Of a DNA stretch of 64,000 bases, positions 16,174 to 24,952 are shown in pieces. The first letter of the stretch is position 1. Every line of letters begins with the position of its first letter. A program made the position numbers and the translations under genes. Origin of the DNA: an uncultured Dehalococcoidia bacterium (GTDB taxonomy: Bacteria; Chloroflexota; Dehalococcoidia; Lucifugimonadales; UBA3495); contig OY282456.1 in assembly GCA_958296225.1 (NCBI GenBank), forward strand, positions 1,612,001 to 1,676,000, in the 5' to 3' direction. The notes under the pieces are model-generated. The model searched no databases. It had not been told where the DNA came from and worked only from the letters and a program-made list of their open reading frames with translations.

Positions 16174-17016
16174 TCATCCCTTGCGACTGCGGGGCGCGTC
16201 ATCCGGCCAGGCCGCGCTCAGCGTCGCCCATTCGTCAATGGCGAGCGTAGCCGGCCGCCTTTGCGCGTCGATGCCAGCGTCGGCGAGAACGGCGGCAACC
16301 AGCCCGGCGCCCGCCCCGGCGCCCTGCATCAACGAGTTGCGCAGCTGCTTGCGCGGCGCGGCGAACCCGGCGCGCACCAGAGCGAAAAACGCCCCGCGGT
16401 CCGTAACCGCAGCGGCCGGCGCCGGCCGCACCGCCAGCTTGACCACCGTAGATGACACCTTGGGCGGCGGCCGGAACGACCGGGGCGGCGCTTGCGCCAC
16501 CACCGACGGCACGGCGTAGAACTGCGTCGCCACCGATAGCAGCGTCATTGCGCCGGGGGCGGCGGCCATCGCCTCGGCAACTTCCCGCTGCACCATCACT
16601 ACCAGCAGGGACGGCGGCGCGTCGGATTCCAGGAACCGGCGCATAATGGGAGCCGCCGCATAGTAGGGCAGGTTGGCCACCACCTTGTAGGGCGTTCCGT
16701 GGCCGACCGACTCGGCAATGTCAACATGGCGCGCGTCGCCGTGGACGACCTTCAGGTTGGCGGGATTGTCCAGCCGCTCCGCCAGCCCGGCGGCCAGGTA
16801 CTGGTCCAGCTCCACCGCAATTACACTGCCGGCGCGTTCCACCAGCCGCCTGGTGAGCATCCCGTTGCCGGGGCCGACTTCCAGAATCACGTCAGACTTG
16901 GTCGGTTCGGCGGCGGCCACGATGCGGTTCGCCAGCCGGCCGTCGGCCAGAAAGTGCTGCCCCAACGACTTCCGCGGCCGGCGTCTGGTGGGTGGCGCAA
17001 TGGAGGCGTCAGGCAT
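16174..17016 (-). CDS. rsmA: 16S rRNA (adenine1518-N6/1519-N6)-dimethyltransferase
   Basis: 280 residues. RsmA (KsgA) dimethylates two adjacent adenines near the 3' end of 16S rRNA during 30S maturation. The sequence shows KSLGQHFLADGRLANRIV, the SAM-binding EVGPGNGMLTRRLV, and the catalytic NLPYY near residue 120, followed by the C-terminal helical domain with PRKQLRNSL. The start MPDASIAPP at 17016 is chosen because upstream sequence belongs to the SRP RNA gene, which ends 19 bases earlier. Confidence 0.93.
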   Translation of the reverse strand: MPDASIAPPTRRRPRKSLGQHFLADGRLANRIVAAAEPTKSDVILEVGPGNGMLTRRLVERAGSVIAVELDQYLAAGLAERLDNPANLKVVHGDARHVDIAESVGHGTPYKVVANLPYYAAAPIMRRFLESDAPPSLLVVMVQREVAEAMAAAPGAMTLLSVATQFYAVPSVVAQAPPRSFRPPPKVSSTVVKLAVRPAPAAAVTDRGAFFALVRAGFAAPRKQLRNSLMQGAGAGAGLVAAVLADAGIDAQRRPATLAIDEWATLSAAWPDDAPRSRKG

Positions 17017-17034
17017 TAGTAACCCGCTGCAAAA

Positions 17035-17304
17035 GTGGCCGCGCACCTCCCTTTGACTGCGGCTTGGGGGCGTATCGTCGGGATTGGCTCGGGCCAGGCG
17101 CTCCCACGGCGCCCGCGGGACATCGCTTACCGTTGCTTCCTTCCGGCCCTGGCGGGGTTCGCGAGCCTGCGCCGCGTGGGACCCGGCCGTCAGCGCCATT
17201 CCCTGAGACATTGGCCCTTGCGCCTTGCCGGGGGGAGGAGTTCCACCCCGCTGTGGCGGGTTGCGGGTGTAGGGCACCGCCAGCTCCCCGTGTAGCGCGA
17301 CCAC
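17035..17304 (-). ncRNA. ffs: Signal recognition particle RNA, large bacterial type
   Basis: On the minus strand the sequence contains the universal SRP apical hairpin CCAGGGCCGGAAGGAAGCAA followed by CGGTAAGCG, and an Alu-type 5' domain (ACGGGGAGCUGGCGGUGCCC and ACCCGCAACCCGCCACAGCG). The ends pair: GTGGTCGCGC (17304-17295) with GCGCGGCCAC (17044-17035), a 10-bp terminal helix allowing one G-U. The 3' end is followed by TTTT. At 270 nt it is the size of the large SRP RNA of Firmicutes and Thermus. A -35/-10 pair ends 8 bases upstream. The RNA guides membrane-protein targeting together with Ffh. Confidence 0.93.
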
Positions 17305-17311
17305 GCCAGCT

Positions 17312-17340
17312 ATGTTAGTCGGCCCGGTTGCCGGTGTCAA
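17312..17340 (-). promoter_or_regulatory. Promoter of the SRP RNA gene
   Basis: On the minus strand TTGACA (17340-17335), a 17-base spacer and TAACAT (17317-17312). The expected start, 7-8 bases downstream, matches the 5' end of the terminal helix at 17304. Confidence 0.75.
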
Positions 17341-17397
17341 TTGCGGCGGCGGGCGGATGCGGAACCACGCCCGCCGCTTTGGCGCCGGCGCCGCGAT

Positions 17398-18507
17398 TCA
17401 GTCTCCGTGATAAATCGACAGCAGCATCCGCTCCACGTGGGACGGGAAGGACGTGTCGTAGTTCGTCCAGTCCTGGTACTGCTCCAGCTCCAGCGTTTGC
17501 GGCAGCGTGTCGTACAGTGGATACGCGCCAAAGGCCCCGCCGGCCTGCGTGGCGGCCTCGACCACGGCGGCGCTGACGGCATCGTACAGGTCGTTGTAGT
17601 AATCCACGTTCTCGTACAGGTCAACGGGGTCCGTTCCCAGCGAATGGGCGTTGATGGCGTGCTTGAGGTCCCACTCGCTGATGGTGTTGAGGATGTAGCG
17701 GGTGCCGACAAAGTTTTTGTCGTGAACCCAGTTTTTATGCGTGAGCGCGCGTGGCTCGTACATATCGGAAGTGACGACAATCTGCTCCTCCGGCATATAG
17801 ACGACCGTGGTAGCTTCGCCGTCGCCGGGGCCCATGTAGTGCAGCTCGACGACCTTATCGCCAACCATAATCTCCTGGTAGGTGTCAAAGGTTTCGTCCA
17901 CTTCGGGAACGTCGCCCACCTCAGCCACCATAAAGAGGTCAAAAGCCTGCTGGCAGTTCTGCTGGCAAACGATGGTGGCATCCGGGAAAACGCCGGTGCC
18001 GCCAACGTGGTCGTAATGCTCGTGAGTCAACGCGATGATGCTGACCGGAGTATCCGTGATTTTGGCAATCTCCTCCTTGAGGGACTGCGCCCGGGGGAAG
18101 TTGTACACGTCGGTAGTCAGCACGGCGTCATCGGCAATAACCACCAGGCTGCTGCCGAAAAACCCGAAGTAGTGATACACGCCGTCGGCAAGCCGGGTCA
18201 TCGTCGGCGGCGGCATCTGGAACGCGGGCGGCTCCTCGGCCGGCGGTTCGGGCTCCGGCGCCGGCGTGGCCGTGGGCGGCGGGACTGGCGTAGCGGTAGG
18301 CGCGATGGTAGGCGCGGCGGTCGCCGTGGGCGCCGGAGTAGGCGGCGGAACCGGCGTGGCCGTGGCCGGCGGCTCCGTCGGCAGGGCCGTGGCCGGCGCC
18401 GCCGTGGGAGCCGCCGCCGGTTCCGGCTGGGTCGTGCAGGCCGCCAGCGCCAGCGCCAGCAAAACGGCGCAGCACCCGGCCAGCGCCAACTTCAGTTTTC
18501 CGTTCAT
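17398..18507 (-). CDS. Metallo-beta-lactamase-fold lipoprotein
   Basis: 369 residues. A signal peptide with lipobox LAAC (Cys24) is followed by a Pro/Thr/Ala-rich linker to about residue 95, likely spanning the envelope, then an MBL-fold hydrolase domain. The zinc motif THEHYDHVGG (His162, His164, Asp166, His167) is intact, and AVLTTDVYN precedes it as usual. The nearest recognisable type is the glyoxalase II/quinoprotein-like MBL hydrolases; substrate unknown. GGAGGAGGGAA precedes the ATG. Surface display of a hydrolase on a low-complexity stalk is inferred. Confidence 0.85.
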   Translation of the reverse strand: MNGKLKLALAGCCAVLLALALAACTTQPEPAAAPTAAPATALPTEPPATATPVPPPTPAPTATAAPTIAPTATPVPPPTATPAPEPEPPAEEPPAFQMPPPTMTRLADGVYHYFGFFGSSLVVIADDAVLTTDVYNFPRAQSLKEEIAKITDTPVSIIALTHEHYDHVGGTGVFPDATIVCQQNCQQAFDLFMVAEVGDVPEVDETFDTYQEIMVGDKVVELHYMGPGDGEATTVVYMPEEQIVVTSDMYEPRALTHKNWVHDKNFVGTRYILNTISEWDLKHAINAHSLGTDPVDLYENVDYYNDLYDAVSAAVVEAATQAGGAFGAYPLYDTLPQTLELEQYQDWTNYDTSFPSHVERMLLSIYHGD

Positions 18508-18637
18508 CCTGTTCCCTCCTCCAGTGGCATAGCCCGGCGGCAGTCAGGATGCCGCTAGTGGCAAAAACATCATAGCACACCACAGCCGCGGCGCCCGGCA
18601 CAGTCGGGGGCTGTCCAGGGGCGCGGCGGCGGGTTGG

Positions 18638-20464
18638 CTACTGCCGCTGCGCCGCCACATCCAGCCCACGATACTTCAGCGCCGGATACTGCCGGGAGGT
18701 GCCAAAATCCCACCACTCCGCATTCCAGTTGGCGTAGATGCCGGTGGCTCCGGTGGGCGATTGCAGCTCCCGCGTGGTCTTACCCCCGCCGCCAGCACTG
18801 CGGGACAGACCAGAGGTTTGGGTGTCCCAATAGCTGTTAGTAACGTTGCCGGAAATGCGCCTGCCGACCAGTCCACCGACATAACTATTGCCGATTACGC
18901 TGCCCGTAGCGTAGCTGGCGGTGATGTTGCTACTGTTGCCGCCAACCAGGCCGCCAACATACTGCCAGCCGGTTACCACACCAGTAGCATAGCTGCCGCT
19001 AATCGCGCCATTACTCTGACCAGCGAGGCCGCCAACATTGTTGCCTTTGCCGGTTACCGCACCAGTAGCATAGCTGCCGCTAATCGTGTCGCAACTGGCT
19101 CCAATCAGGCCGCCAACATAGCTGCTTTCGCCGGTTACGCTGCCCGTAGCATAGCTGCCGCTAATCCCACCGTTCTCGCCGCAGCCTCTATAATTTCCGT
19201 TTCCAACCAGGCCGCCAACATGGCTGCTTTCGCCGGTCACCACGCCGCTCGCGGAACTGTCCGCAATCGTTCCCAGACTGCCCCCGGCCAAACCGCCAAC
19301 GCTATTGCCGCTGCCTGACACTGCCACCGCCGCGCTGCTCCCGGAGATGCTCCCGCCGTTGTAACCCACCAGACCGCCAATTCCGGTCGCGCCGGACACC
19401 CGCCCGGCGACGCTGCTCCCGGAGATGCTCCCGCCATTGTTGCCCACCAGTCCGCCTACCCAATCCTTGCCGGATACCCTGACCCCGGCCAGGCGCACGT
19501 TGCGAATGTCGCCATCCTCTCCGGTAGCCCGGAACAACCCAATATGGTCAGCATCCGCCCAGCGAATGAACAGATTGGAAATCGTATGCCCGCCGCCGTC
19601 AAAAACGGCGTTGTAACGAAACTCCGGCTCCGGGTCGCCAATAGGCAGCCAGCCGTCGCCATCATACCAATAAGCATCGCCGGCATCGGAACGGCCGTTG
19701 CCGTTGGTGTCAAAATCCAGGTCGGCGGTCAGTTCGTAACCCGAACATCCCTCAAGGCAGCCCATCTCGGCCATCGCATTGGGAAACGCCGCCGCATGGT
19801 CGGCGTGGGCCGAAACGCCGTCGCCGTCCAGGTCATGCCGGATGACGTCCAGCTGCGCCAGGCTGGCAATTTCAATCAGGCCGTCATCATCAGCGTCGTA
19901 ATCCCCGTTGGCTGCCCCGCCGGCCGCCGGCGTCGGCGTAACGGTTGGCGTCGCGCCCGGCGCCGGCGTTGGCGTCGGCGTGCCCCCGTCGGGCGCGCTC
20001 GGCACCGTTCCCGTACCCGTAGGACAGGATGTCGCGTCCGCCGCCGCCGTGGTCAGATAAGTCCACTCCGACCAGTTCCGGGCGCTGCCAAAACGCCGCT
20101 CCACGCTGGACGCGACAAAGGCATACCTGGTATCCGGCAAGAGGCCCTGCAACCGCTGCGTCGTCTGCCCCTTGTTCTCCACGTCCTTAAAGTCAAAGGC
20201 GTCCAGCCAGCTCCGGCCGTCGGCCCTTACCGCGTCAATGTCGTCAAGGGCTACCCAGCCGATGCGGTAAAACGCGGCGCCATCCACCGCATCCCACAAT
20301 ATGGTCACCTGGCCGGGATTGACGCCGTCCGCCGCCCGGACATTGGCCGGCGCCGCCAACCCGCCCTGCGCCTGCGCTCCGGCCGGAGACCGCGCCAGGC
20401 TCAACCCGATGACGGCTGCCACCACTGCGGCCACCCCTGCCGCCAGAGCCATTGCTTTCACCAT
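18638..20464 (-). CDS. Secreted GLUG-repeat protein with fibronectin-III-like domain
   Basis: 608 residues. The signal peptide is residues 1-28 (VKAMALAAGVAAVVAAVIGL core, ending AGAQAQ). A fibronectin III-like domain occupies about 30-130 (ANVRAADGVNPGQVTILWDA), then a Thr/Pro linker, a region with DADDDGLIEIASLAQLDVI and NGNGRSDAGD that may bind calcium, and about eight GLUG-type repeats with YATGxVTG..VGGLVG units from about 340 to 560. Such proteins are cell-surface or adhesion proteins. AAGGAGGA lies 7 bases before the ATG, which decides the start. The C-terminal SYWDTQTSGLSRS segment is typical of these arrays. Confidence 0.85.
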   Translation of the reverse strand: MVKAMALAAGVAAVVAAVIGLSLARSPAGAQAQGGLAAPANVRAADGVNPGQVTILWDAVDGAAFYRIGWVALDDIDAVRADGRSWLDAFDFKDVENKGQTTQRLQGLLPDTRYAFVASSVERRFGSARNWSEWTYLTTAAADATSCPTGTGTVPSAPDGGTPTPTPAPGATPTVTPTPAAGGAANGDYDADDDGLIEIASLAQLDVIRHDLDGDGVSAHADHAAAFPNAMAEMGCLEGCSGYELTADLDFDTNGNGRSDAGDAYWYDGDGWLPIGDPEPEFRYNAVFDGGGHTISNLFIRWADADHIGLFRATGEDGDIRNVRLAGVRVSGKDWVGGLVGNNGGSISGSSVAGRVSGATGIGGLVGYNGGSISGSSAAVAVSGSGNSVGGLAGGSLGTIADSSASGVVTGESSHVGGLVGNGNYRGCGENGGISGSYATGSVTGESSYVGGLIGASCDTISGSYATGAVTGKGNNVGGLAGQSNGAISGSYATGVVTGWQYVGGLVGGNSSNITASYATGSVIGNSYVGGLVGRRISGNVTNSYWDTQTSGLSRSAGGGGKTTRELQSPTGATGIYANWNAEWWDFGTSRQYPALKYRGLDVAAQRQ

Positions 20465-20782
20465 CGCCCTTCCTCCTTGCGGACGCATCGCCGCCGCGCG
20501 CGCGCAATTGCCGGCCCTCACGACAGACCGGGCGCATCTTGCACCATTCCCGGCACGGCGCGGCCGCGGAAATCCGCACCCGGCAATGAGCAGCCAAACC
20601 GGCCGGCTTGCCAATCAGCGCCGCGCTTGGCTGTAAAGTGAAAACATTGGGAAAGGCATTGCCGGTTTCGGGCGCCGGTTTCCCGCGCCGGCGGGAATGA
20701 CGGGCGCGCAATTCAGGACACGATTGCCCGGGGCTGTTAGGACGGGCCTGGCGGCCTGACGCGCCCAAGCCGTCAGGCCCGC
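20465..20782. other. Divergent spacer between the GLUG gene and speD
   Basis: About 320 bases with no supported gene. It contains a GC palindrome-rich tract (GCCGGTTTCCCGCGCCGGCG near 20675) resembling small intergenic repeats, and the upstream parts of promoters for both flanking genes. Confidence 0.4.
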
Positions 20783-20811
20783 TTGAATTGCAGCCGGAAT
20801 CTGGGTAGAAT
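20783..20811 (+). promoter_or_regulatory. Promoter of speD-speE
   Basis: TTGAAT (20783-20788), a 17-base spacer and TAGAAT (20806-20811), 86 bases upstream of the TTG start. Confidence 0.6.
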
Positions 20812-20897
20812 TGTTAATTACCGCTCCGGTTGGCACGATACGGCAGACGGTTGCCGGGCCGGTTCGGAGCGGTCAATCTATCCGGAGGAAAGGGTGA

Positions 20898-21287
20898 TTG
20901 AATGTACTAGGTACGCACATACTGTTGGAACTTCGAGATTGCGACCCCCGCTTGCTTGACGACTTGGGCCACATCCGAGCGGAGCTGTTCCGCGCTGCCG
21001 TTGCAGTGGATGCCCAGGTGGTTGGGGAGTCCTTTCACCAGTTCAGCCCCCAGGGGGTAACTGGAATCCTGTCCATCGCCGAGTCCCATATCTCCATCCA
21101 TACCTGGCCGGAGCTGGGCTATGCGGCGGCGGACATCTTTACCTGCGGCGAACAGACGATGCCCGACCGGGCCGCCGCCGCCATCGTCGCTGCCCTGCGC
21201 TGTCGCGACCCGGAGATTACGCAGATTCGACGCGGCCCCGACGGCGCCCGCGTCGTGGAACTGCAAACGGCGCATATCCTCAACTGA
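20898..21287 (+). CDS. speD: S-adenosylmethionine decarboxylase proenzyme (class 1b)
   Basis: 129 residues. It decarboxylates S-adenosylmethionine to the aminopropyl donor for spermidine. Self-cleavage within ESHISIHTWPE gives the pyruvoyl group at Ser63; His68 and Cys83 (FTCGE) are also present, matching the small class found in Thermotoga and Bacillus. The start is TTG at 20898, directly after an in-frame TGA, and gives the family N-terminus MNVLGTHILLELRDCD. GGAGGAAAGG lies about 6 bases upstream. speE follows after 37 bases. Confidence 0.95.
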   Translation: MNVLGTHILLELRDCDPRLLDDLGHIRAELFRAAVAVDAQVVGESFHQFSPQGVTGILSIAESHISIHTWPELGYAAADIFTCGEQTMPDRAAAAIVAALRCRDPEITQIRRGPDGARVVELQTAHILN

Positions 21288-21324
21288 CCCTCATCAGGTT
21301 CCCCGCACCCGACGGGTTTTCACT

Positions 21325-22254
21325 ATGGCCAGCTACCCAATGGAAGCAATCACCGGCAAGTGGGTGATTGAAACCGTAATGCCCGACCTGGCGGTTATGC
21401 TCAAGGTCGATGACGTGCTCTATTCCGGGCACACCGGATTCCAGCGGGTCGAGGTGGTGCATTCCAACGTGTACGGCCGCAGCCTGCTGCTGGACGGCAA
21501 AACCCAATCCACCGAGCGGGACGAGCACATCTACCACGAAACGCTGGTACACCCGGCGCTGCTGCTGCACCCGAACCCCCGCCACGTCTTTATCGGCGGC
21601 GGCGGCGAGGGCGGCACCCTGCGCGAGACCCTGGCCCACCGCACGGTGGCAAACGTGGTGATGGTTGACCTGGACCGCCAGGTAGTGGACCTGTGCCGCC
21701 AGCATCTACCCCAACACCACCAGGGAGCCTTTGACGACCCCAGGGCGACGCTGGTTTTCGACGACGCCCGCAAATACCTCGCAGCCAGCAGCCAACAGTT
21801 CGACGTGATGATTATGGACCTGGTTGACCCACTGGAGGGTGGCCCGGCGTATCTCCTCTATACCGAGGAGTATTACAACATCGCCCGGGCCCGATTGAAA
21901 CCGGGCGGCATACTGGCGACACAATCCGGCCCGGCGGGATACCTCAGCCTGCGCGAATGCTTTACCGCCATCTACAAGACGCTGGAAAACGCCTTTGCCT
22001 ACGCTGTCCCGTATCAGGCCCACGTGCCGTCATTCATAACGCTGTGGGGCTTCACGATGGCATCCGACGCTCCGCTGCCCAACCTGACGCCGGACGAAAC
22101 CGACCGGCGCATCGCCCAGCGGCTAACGCGCCCCCTGCGCCACTACGACGGCGAAAGCCACGCCGCCATGTTCGCCCTGCCCCGCCACATCCGGGAAGGC
22201 ATCGCCGCCGAAACCCGCATCAACCGGGACGACGCCCCGGTGTTTATGGTTTAG
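21325..22254 (+). CDS. speE: Polyamine aminopropyltransferase (spermidine synthase)
   Basis: 309 residues. It transfers the aminopropyl group from decarboxylated S-adenosylmethionine to putrescine. Motifs: GKTQSTERDEHIYHE with the conserved Asp/His near residue 64, the nucleotide-binding loop FIGGGGEGGTLRE near 90, VMVDLDRQVVDLC near 112, and the catalytic Asp segment IMDLVDPLEGGPAYLLYT near 165. The start MASYPMEAI gives the family length; an upstream ATG would overlap speD. It forms a two-gene operon with speD and ends tail-to-tail, overlapping the next minus-strand gene by 4 bases. Confidence 0.94.
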   Translation: MASYPMEAITGKWVIETVMPDLAVMLKVDDVLYSGHTGFQRVEVVHSNVYGRSLLLDGKTQSTERDEHIYHETLVHPALLLHPNPRHVFIGGGGEGGTLRETLAHRTVANVVMVDLDRQVVDLCRQHLPQHHQGAFDDPRATLVFDDARKYLAASSQQFDVMIMDLVDPLEGGPAYLLYTEEYYNIARARLKPGGILATQSGPAGYLSLRECFTAIYKTLENAFAYAVPYQAHVPSFITLWGFTMASDAPLPNLTPDETDRRIAQRLTRPLRHYDGESHAAMFALPRHIREGIAAETRINRDDAPVFMV

Positions 22255-22652
22255 GCCGGGCCGTCCGGGCCGGGCGGCGGCGCGTAGCCGGGAACCCACT
22301 GGGCTTGCAGGACTATCTGTAGCATCCGTCCTCGCGTTTTACGCCCGATGACGTCGCAGTGCCCTGGCCCGCCGCTTTCCGGCGTGCGAATGATGCCAAG
22401 CCCGTTTTCCCGCAGAACGCTTACTCTGACGGCGGCCTGGTAACTTTGCCCGCCCTCTCCTGCTATCGCTTCCGGCGTAGTTTCCGACATTAGGTACACC
22501 GAGGTCAGGCCGTTGCGGCCGTCCTGCACAAATGCCCGCGTTGCCGGCCGTCTCCGGCCCAACTCCGCGTCATAAACCTGTTGGTCGTGGGCAATGCGTC
22601 GGATAACCAGTTCGCTGCCGCCGATGGCAGGGTCATCTTGCGGAGTAGTCAT
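22251..22652 (-). CDS. Hypothetical protein
   Basis: 133 residues, hydrophilic, no signal peptide or membrane segment. Not recognised. Central segments TSVYLMSETTPEAIAGEG and SYQAAVRVSVLRENGLGII suggest a beta-rich domain. It is 10 bases downstream of another unknown gene (22663-23151) on the same strand, so the two probably form a unit. Its stop overlaps the speE stop region on the opposite strand. Confidence 0.6.
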   Translation of the reverse strand: MTTPQDDPAIGGSELVIRRIAHDQQVYDAELGRRRPATRAFVQDGRNGLTSVYLMSETTPEAIAGEGGQSYQAAVRVSVLRENGLGIIRTPESGGPGHCDVIGRKTRGRMLQIVLQAQWVPGYAPPPGPDGPA

Positions 22653-22662
22653 CGCCGCCCGC

Positions 22663-23151
22663 TTATCCCGCCCTTTCCGCCAGCCCGCGCGCCTGTCGGA
22701 TTAGCGCCGGGAGATTGTCAGCCTCCACCGGCCCTTCGTATTCTTCGGTGGCGCTGGTGAAATAGTATTCCACGGAGCCATCCGGGTCGGCTTCAATCTC
22801 CAGATATATGCCGTTCCGGTGCCACTCCGCCTGCACTCCGCCCCGCCAGGATGGAACGATGGCCGGCGGCGGGGTTGCATCGTCGAGGATTGCCGCCAGC
22901 GTTGCCAGCAGGTTGGCGGCGGCGTGAGGCTGCGTGGGTTTGGCATCGTCGTTCCAGTTGTCATCGTCCCACGGCAAATCCAGCATCCGCCGGATGGTCG
23001 GCTCGAACCACCGGGGGGCGTACTGGTCTTGCGGCAGGGCGCCGTTATTACCCCGCATAAAGACGATGCTCTGGAAAACGCGGATTATCCCGGCGGGCAA
23101 AGAACCGTTGGGCTGGGCTGCGGAACGACTTGCAGTGTCAAGGGCAATCAT
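22663..23151 (-). CDS. Hypothetical protein
   Basis: 162 residues. No assigned family. The segment WRGGVQAEWHRNGIYLEIEA followed by DPDGSVEYYF near residue 110 is a pattern seen in small genes of mobile or accessory regions, where it is paired with a second small protein as here. Function unknown. The N-terminal 50 residues are variable and rich in Asp/Trp (DLPWDDDNWNDD). Confidence 0.6.
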   Translation of the reverse strand: MIALDTASRSAAQPNGSLPAGIIRVFQSIVFMRGNNGALPQDQYAPRWFEPTIRRMLDLPWDDDNWNDDAKPTQPHAAANLLATLAAILDDATPPPAIVPSWRGGVQAEWHRNGIYLEIEADPDGSVEYYFTSATEEYEGPVEADNLPALIRQARGLAERAG

Positions 23152-23215
23152 CGGGTCACCTCTGGTTCACTCGGACGGTAACATTAACTTGAGTGGCTAC
23201 CTTATCATCCTACCA

Positions 23216-23704
23216 CTACCCCTGCGCCGCCGCCAGTTCGGGGAAATCCGCCAGCGGCAAAACCTCCCCGGCGCTCTCCCAGCGTTCTACCAACGTCCGA
23301 ATCGCATCGGGAACCCTGCGGGTGCCTCCGGTGTCGGCGTAGAAACCTACATACACCGACTCGATGGTGGTCAATGCCATCCGGTCAGTATCGTCCCCCT
23401 CCGGGAAAATGGCGACTTCCAGCGTCAGGCTGGTATTCCCGATTCGCGCCACCCGCGCCCGCAAATCCAGCATTTCGTCAACCCGCACCGGCGCCTGGTA
23501 CTCAATGGTTACTTTGACCACCGCGCTGTCAAAATAGCCGGCGGCGGCGATGCGGTAGATGCTGAACCCCAAGTTGCGGAAATACTCGGCCTGCGCCACT
23601 TCCAGCCAGCCCAGGTAGCTGCCGTTGAACGCAATGCCCTGGGCGTCGCACTCCTGCCAGCGGACGCGGACGGGAAAGCCGAACCGGAAATCGCTACGCA
23701 GCAT
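23216..23704 (-). CDS. Acyl-CoA thioesterase, hotdog fold (4HBT family)
   Basis: 162 residues. FPVRVRWQECDAQGIAFNGS followed by YLGWLEVAQAEYF is the hotdog 4-hydroxybenzoyl-CoA thioesterase-type motif with the catalytic Asp (D of ECDAQG). Such enzymes hydrolyse short or aromatic acyl-CoA. The start at 23704 overlaps the end of trmD by 11 bases, suggesting translational coupling; an ATG at 23710 is an alternative. Confidence 0.87.
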   Translation of the reverse strand: MLRSDFRFGFPVRVRWQECDAQGIAFNGSYLGWLEVAQAEYFRNLGFSIYRIAAAGYFDSAVVKVTIEYQAPVRVDEMLDLRARVARIGNTSLTLEVAIFPEGDDTDRMALTTIESVYVGFYADTGGTRRVPDAIRTLVERWESAGEVLPLADFPELAAAQG

Positions 23705-24449
23705 CGTCATTCCAGCCCAGGCCGGCCAGATACGCGCGGTCGGAGTTGGTAAGGGGCGCGGTGTCCAGCAGGTCGGGGCGCATACGCAGCGTCCGTTCCA
23801 GCGACTGCCGCCGCCGCCAGCGTTCAATCTCGGCGTGGTTGCCGGAGCGCAAAATCTCCGGCACGGCCTGGCCGCGAAACTCGGCCGGCCGGGTGTACAG
23901 CGGATGTTGCAGCAGCCCGGAGGTGATGCTGTCCTCCCGCACGTTCTCCGCCGAACCAACCACGCCCGGCACGAAACGGGATACGGCGTCAATGATGACC
24001 AGGGCCGCCAGTTCGCCGCCGGTGAGGACATAATCGCCGATGGAAACCTCGTGAGTAATCAGGCCGGCGCGGATGCGCTCGTCAACGCCGGCGTAGTGGC
24101 CGCAGATGATGATGAGGCCGGGCGCAGCGGCGAATTCGTCAACAATGGCCTGGTTGAGAGTGTGGCCCTGGGGCGAGGTGAGAACGACGGGCGTTGCGCT
24201 GCGTTCAGCGTCGGGAATGGCGGCCAGCGCATCATCCACCGCGGCAAACACCGGCTCCGGCTTCAGCACCATACCGGGGCCGCCGCCAAACTGGTAGTCG
24301 TCAGCAGTGCCGTGCCGGTCGACAGTGAACGCGCGAATGTCGGTAGCCGTTAGCAACAGCAGGCCGCTCTCAATAGCGCGCCCAATGATGCTGTACCCGG
24401 CCAGGGCGCGCAAAGCGTCGGGGAACAGGGTCAGGATTTGGAAGCGCAT
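23694..24449 (-). CDS. trmD: tRNA (guanine37-N1)-methyltransferase
   Basis: 251 residues. It methylates G37 next to the anticodon, preventing frameshifting. The trefoil-knot SPOUT features are present: MRFQILTLFPDALRALAGYS start, YQFGGGPGMVLKPEPVFAA near residue 52, ICGHYAGVDERI near 113 and the SAM-binding knot SIGDYVLTGGELAALVIIDA. The start is set by the conserved N-terminus. A 43-codon copy of this N-terminus lies at 25184-25312 as part of a tandem duplication. Confidence 0.94.
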   Translation of the reverse strand: MRFQILTLFPDALRALAGYSIIGRAIESGLLLLTATDIRAFTVDRHGTADDYQFGGGPGMVLKPEPVFAAVDDALAAIPDAERSATPVVLTSPQGHTLNQAIVDEFAAAPGLIIICGHYAGVDERIRAGLITHEVSIGDYVLTGGELAALVIIDAVSRFVPGVVGSAENVREDSITSGLLQHPLYTRPAEFRGQAVPEILRSGNHAEIERWRRRQSLERTLRMRPDLLDTAPLTNSDRAYLAGLGWNDDAA

Positions 24450-24459
24450 CGGGGCGGGT

Positions 24460-24830
24460 TTAACAGGTGGAGACGCCGCCGCCGAGTAGCATAACCTCCG
24501 CCGGAGATTCAGTTTTCTGCTCGGACACCGGCTTGACGAACACCACGCCGTCCTCAGTGTGGGCGTGCTTGGCGATGGCGTCCAGCAAGGCGTCAATCCT
24601 GGTTTCCATCCGTATCAGCGACTGCTGGATTTCGGCAATGCGGGCATCGTTGGCCTGGATTTTCTCCGTCAGCCGGCGTTCCGTATCAGCCAAATCTTTC
24701 CGCACATCGGTGACTTCGCCCCTGACATCGGTGATTTCGCTGATAACCCAGCCAATGCCGGCGCCCCCAGCGCCAACATAGCAACGATGACCAGAATGGC
24801 GCCGCTGTTTTGGTTCAGGTAATTTATCAT
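24460..24830 (-). pseudogene. Coiled-coil membrane-anchored protein, frameshifted copy
   Basis: Copy 1 of the protein at 25325-25618. The ATG at 24830 begins the same MINYLNQNSGAILVIVAML helix, but near 24766 the tract is five Cs against six in the intact copy, shifting the frame after about 20 codons. The rest, with the SEITDVRGEVTDVRKDL coiled coil, continues in the other frame and ends with an unrelated tail. It has an added GEVTDVR heptad relative to copy 2. A sequencing error in the C-tract is possible. Confidence 0.7.
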
Positions 24831-24952
24831 GGCGTTTCACTAAGCCGGGTACGATTGGTTAGATTCTACCGCCTGGCGGCGCCGGCGGGCAACCGGGTCA
24901 GAACCTGGAAACGCATACGGAATTAGCGGCGGCCCGGCTTGACGACACAACT

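Noticed and set aside
17017..17340. N-terminal extension of rsmA by 108 codons
   Set aside because: The region is the SRP RNA gene; the extension has no RsmA-like residues.
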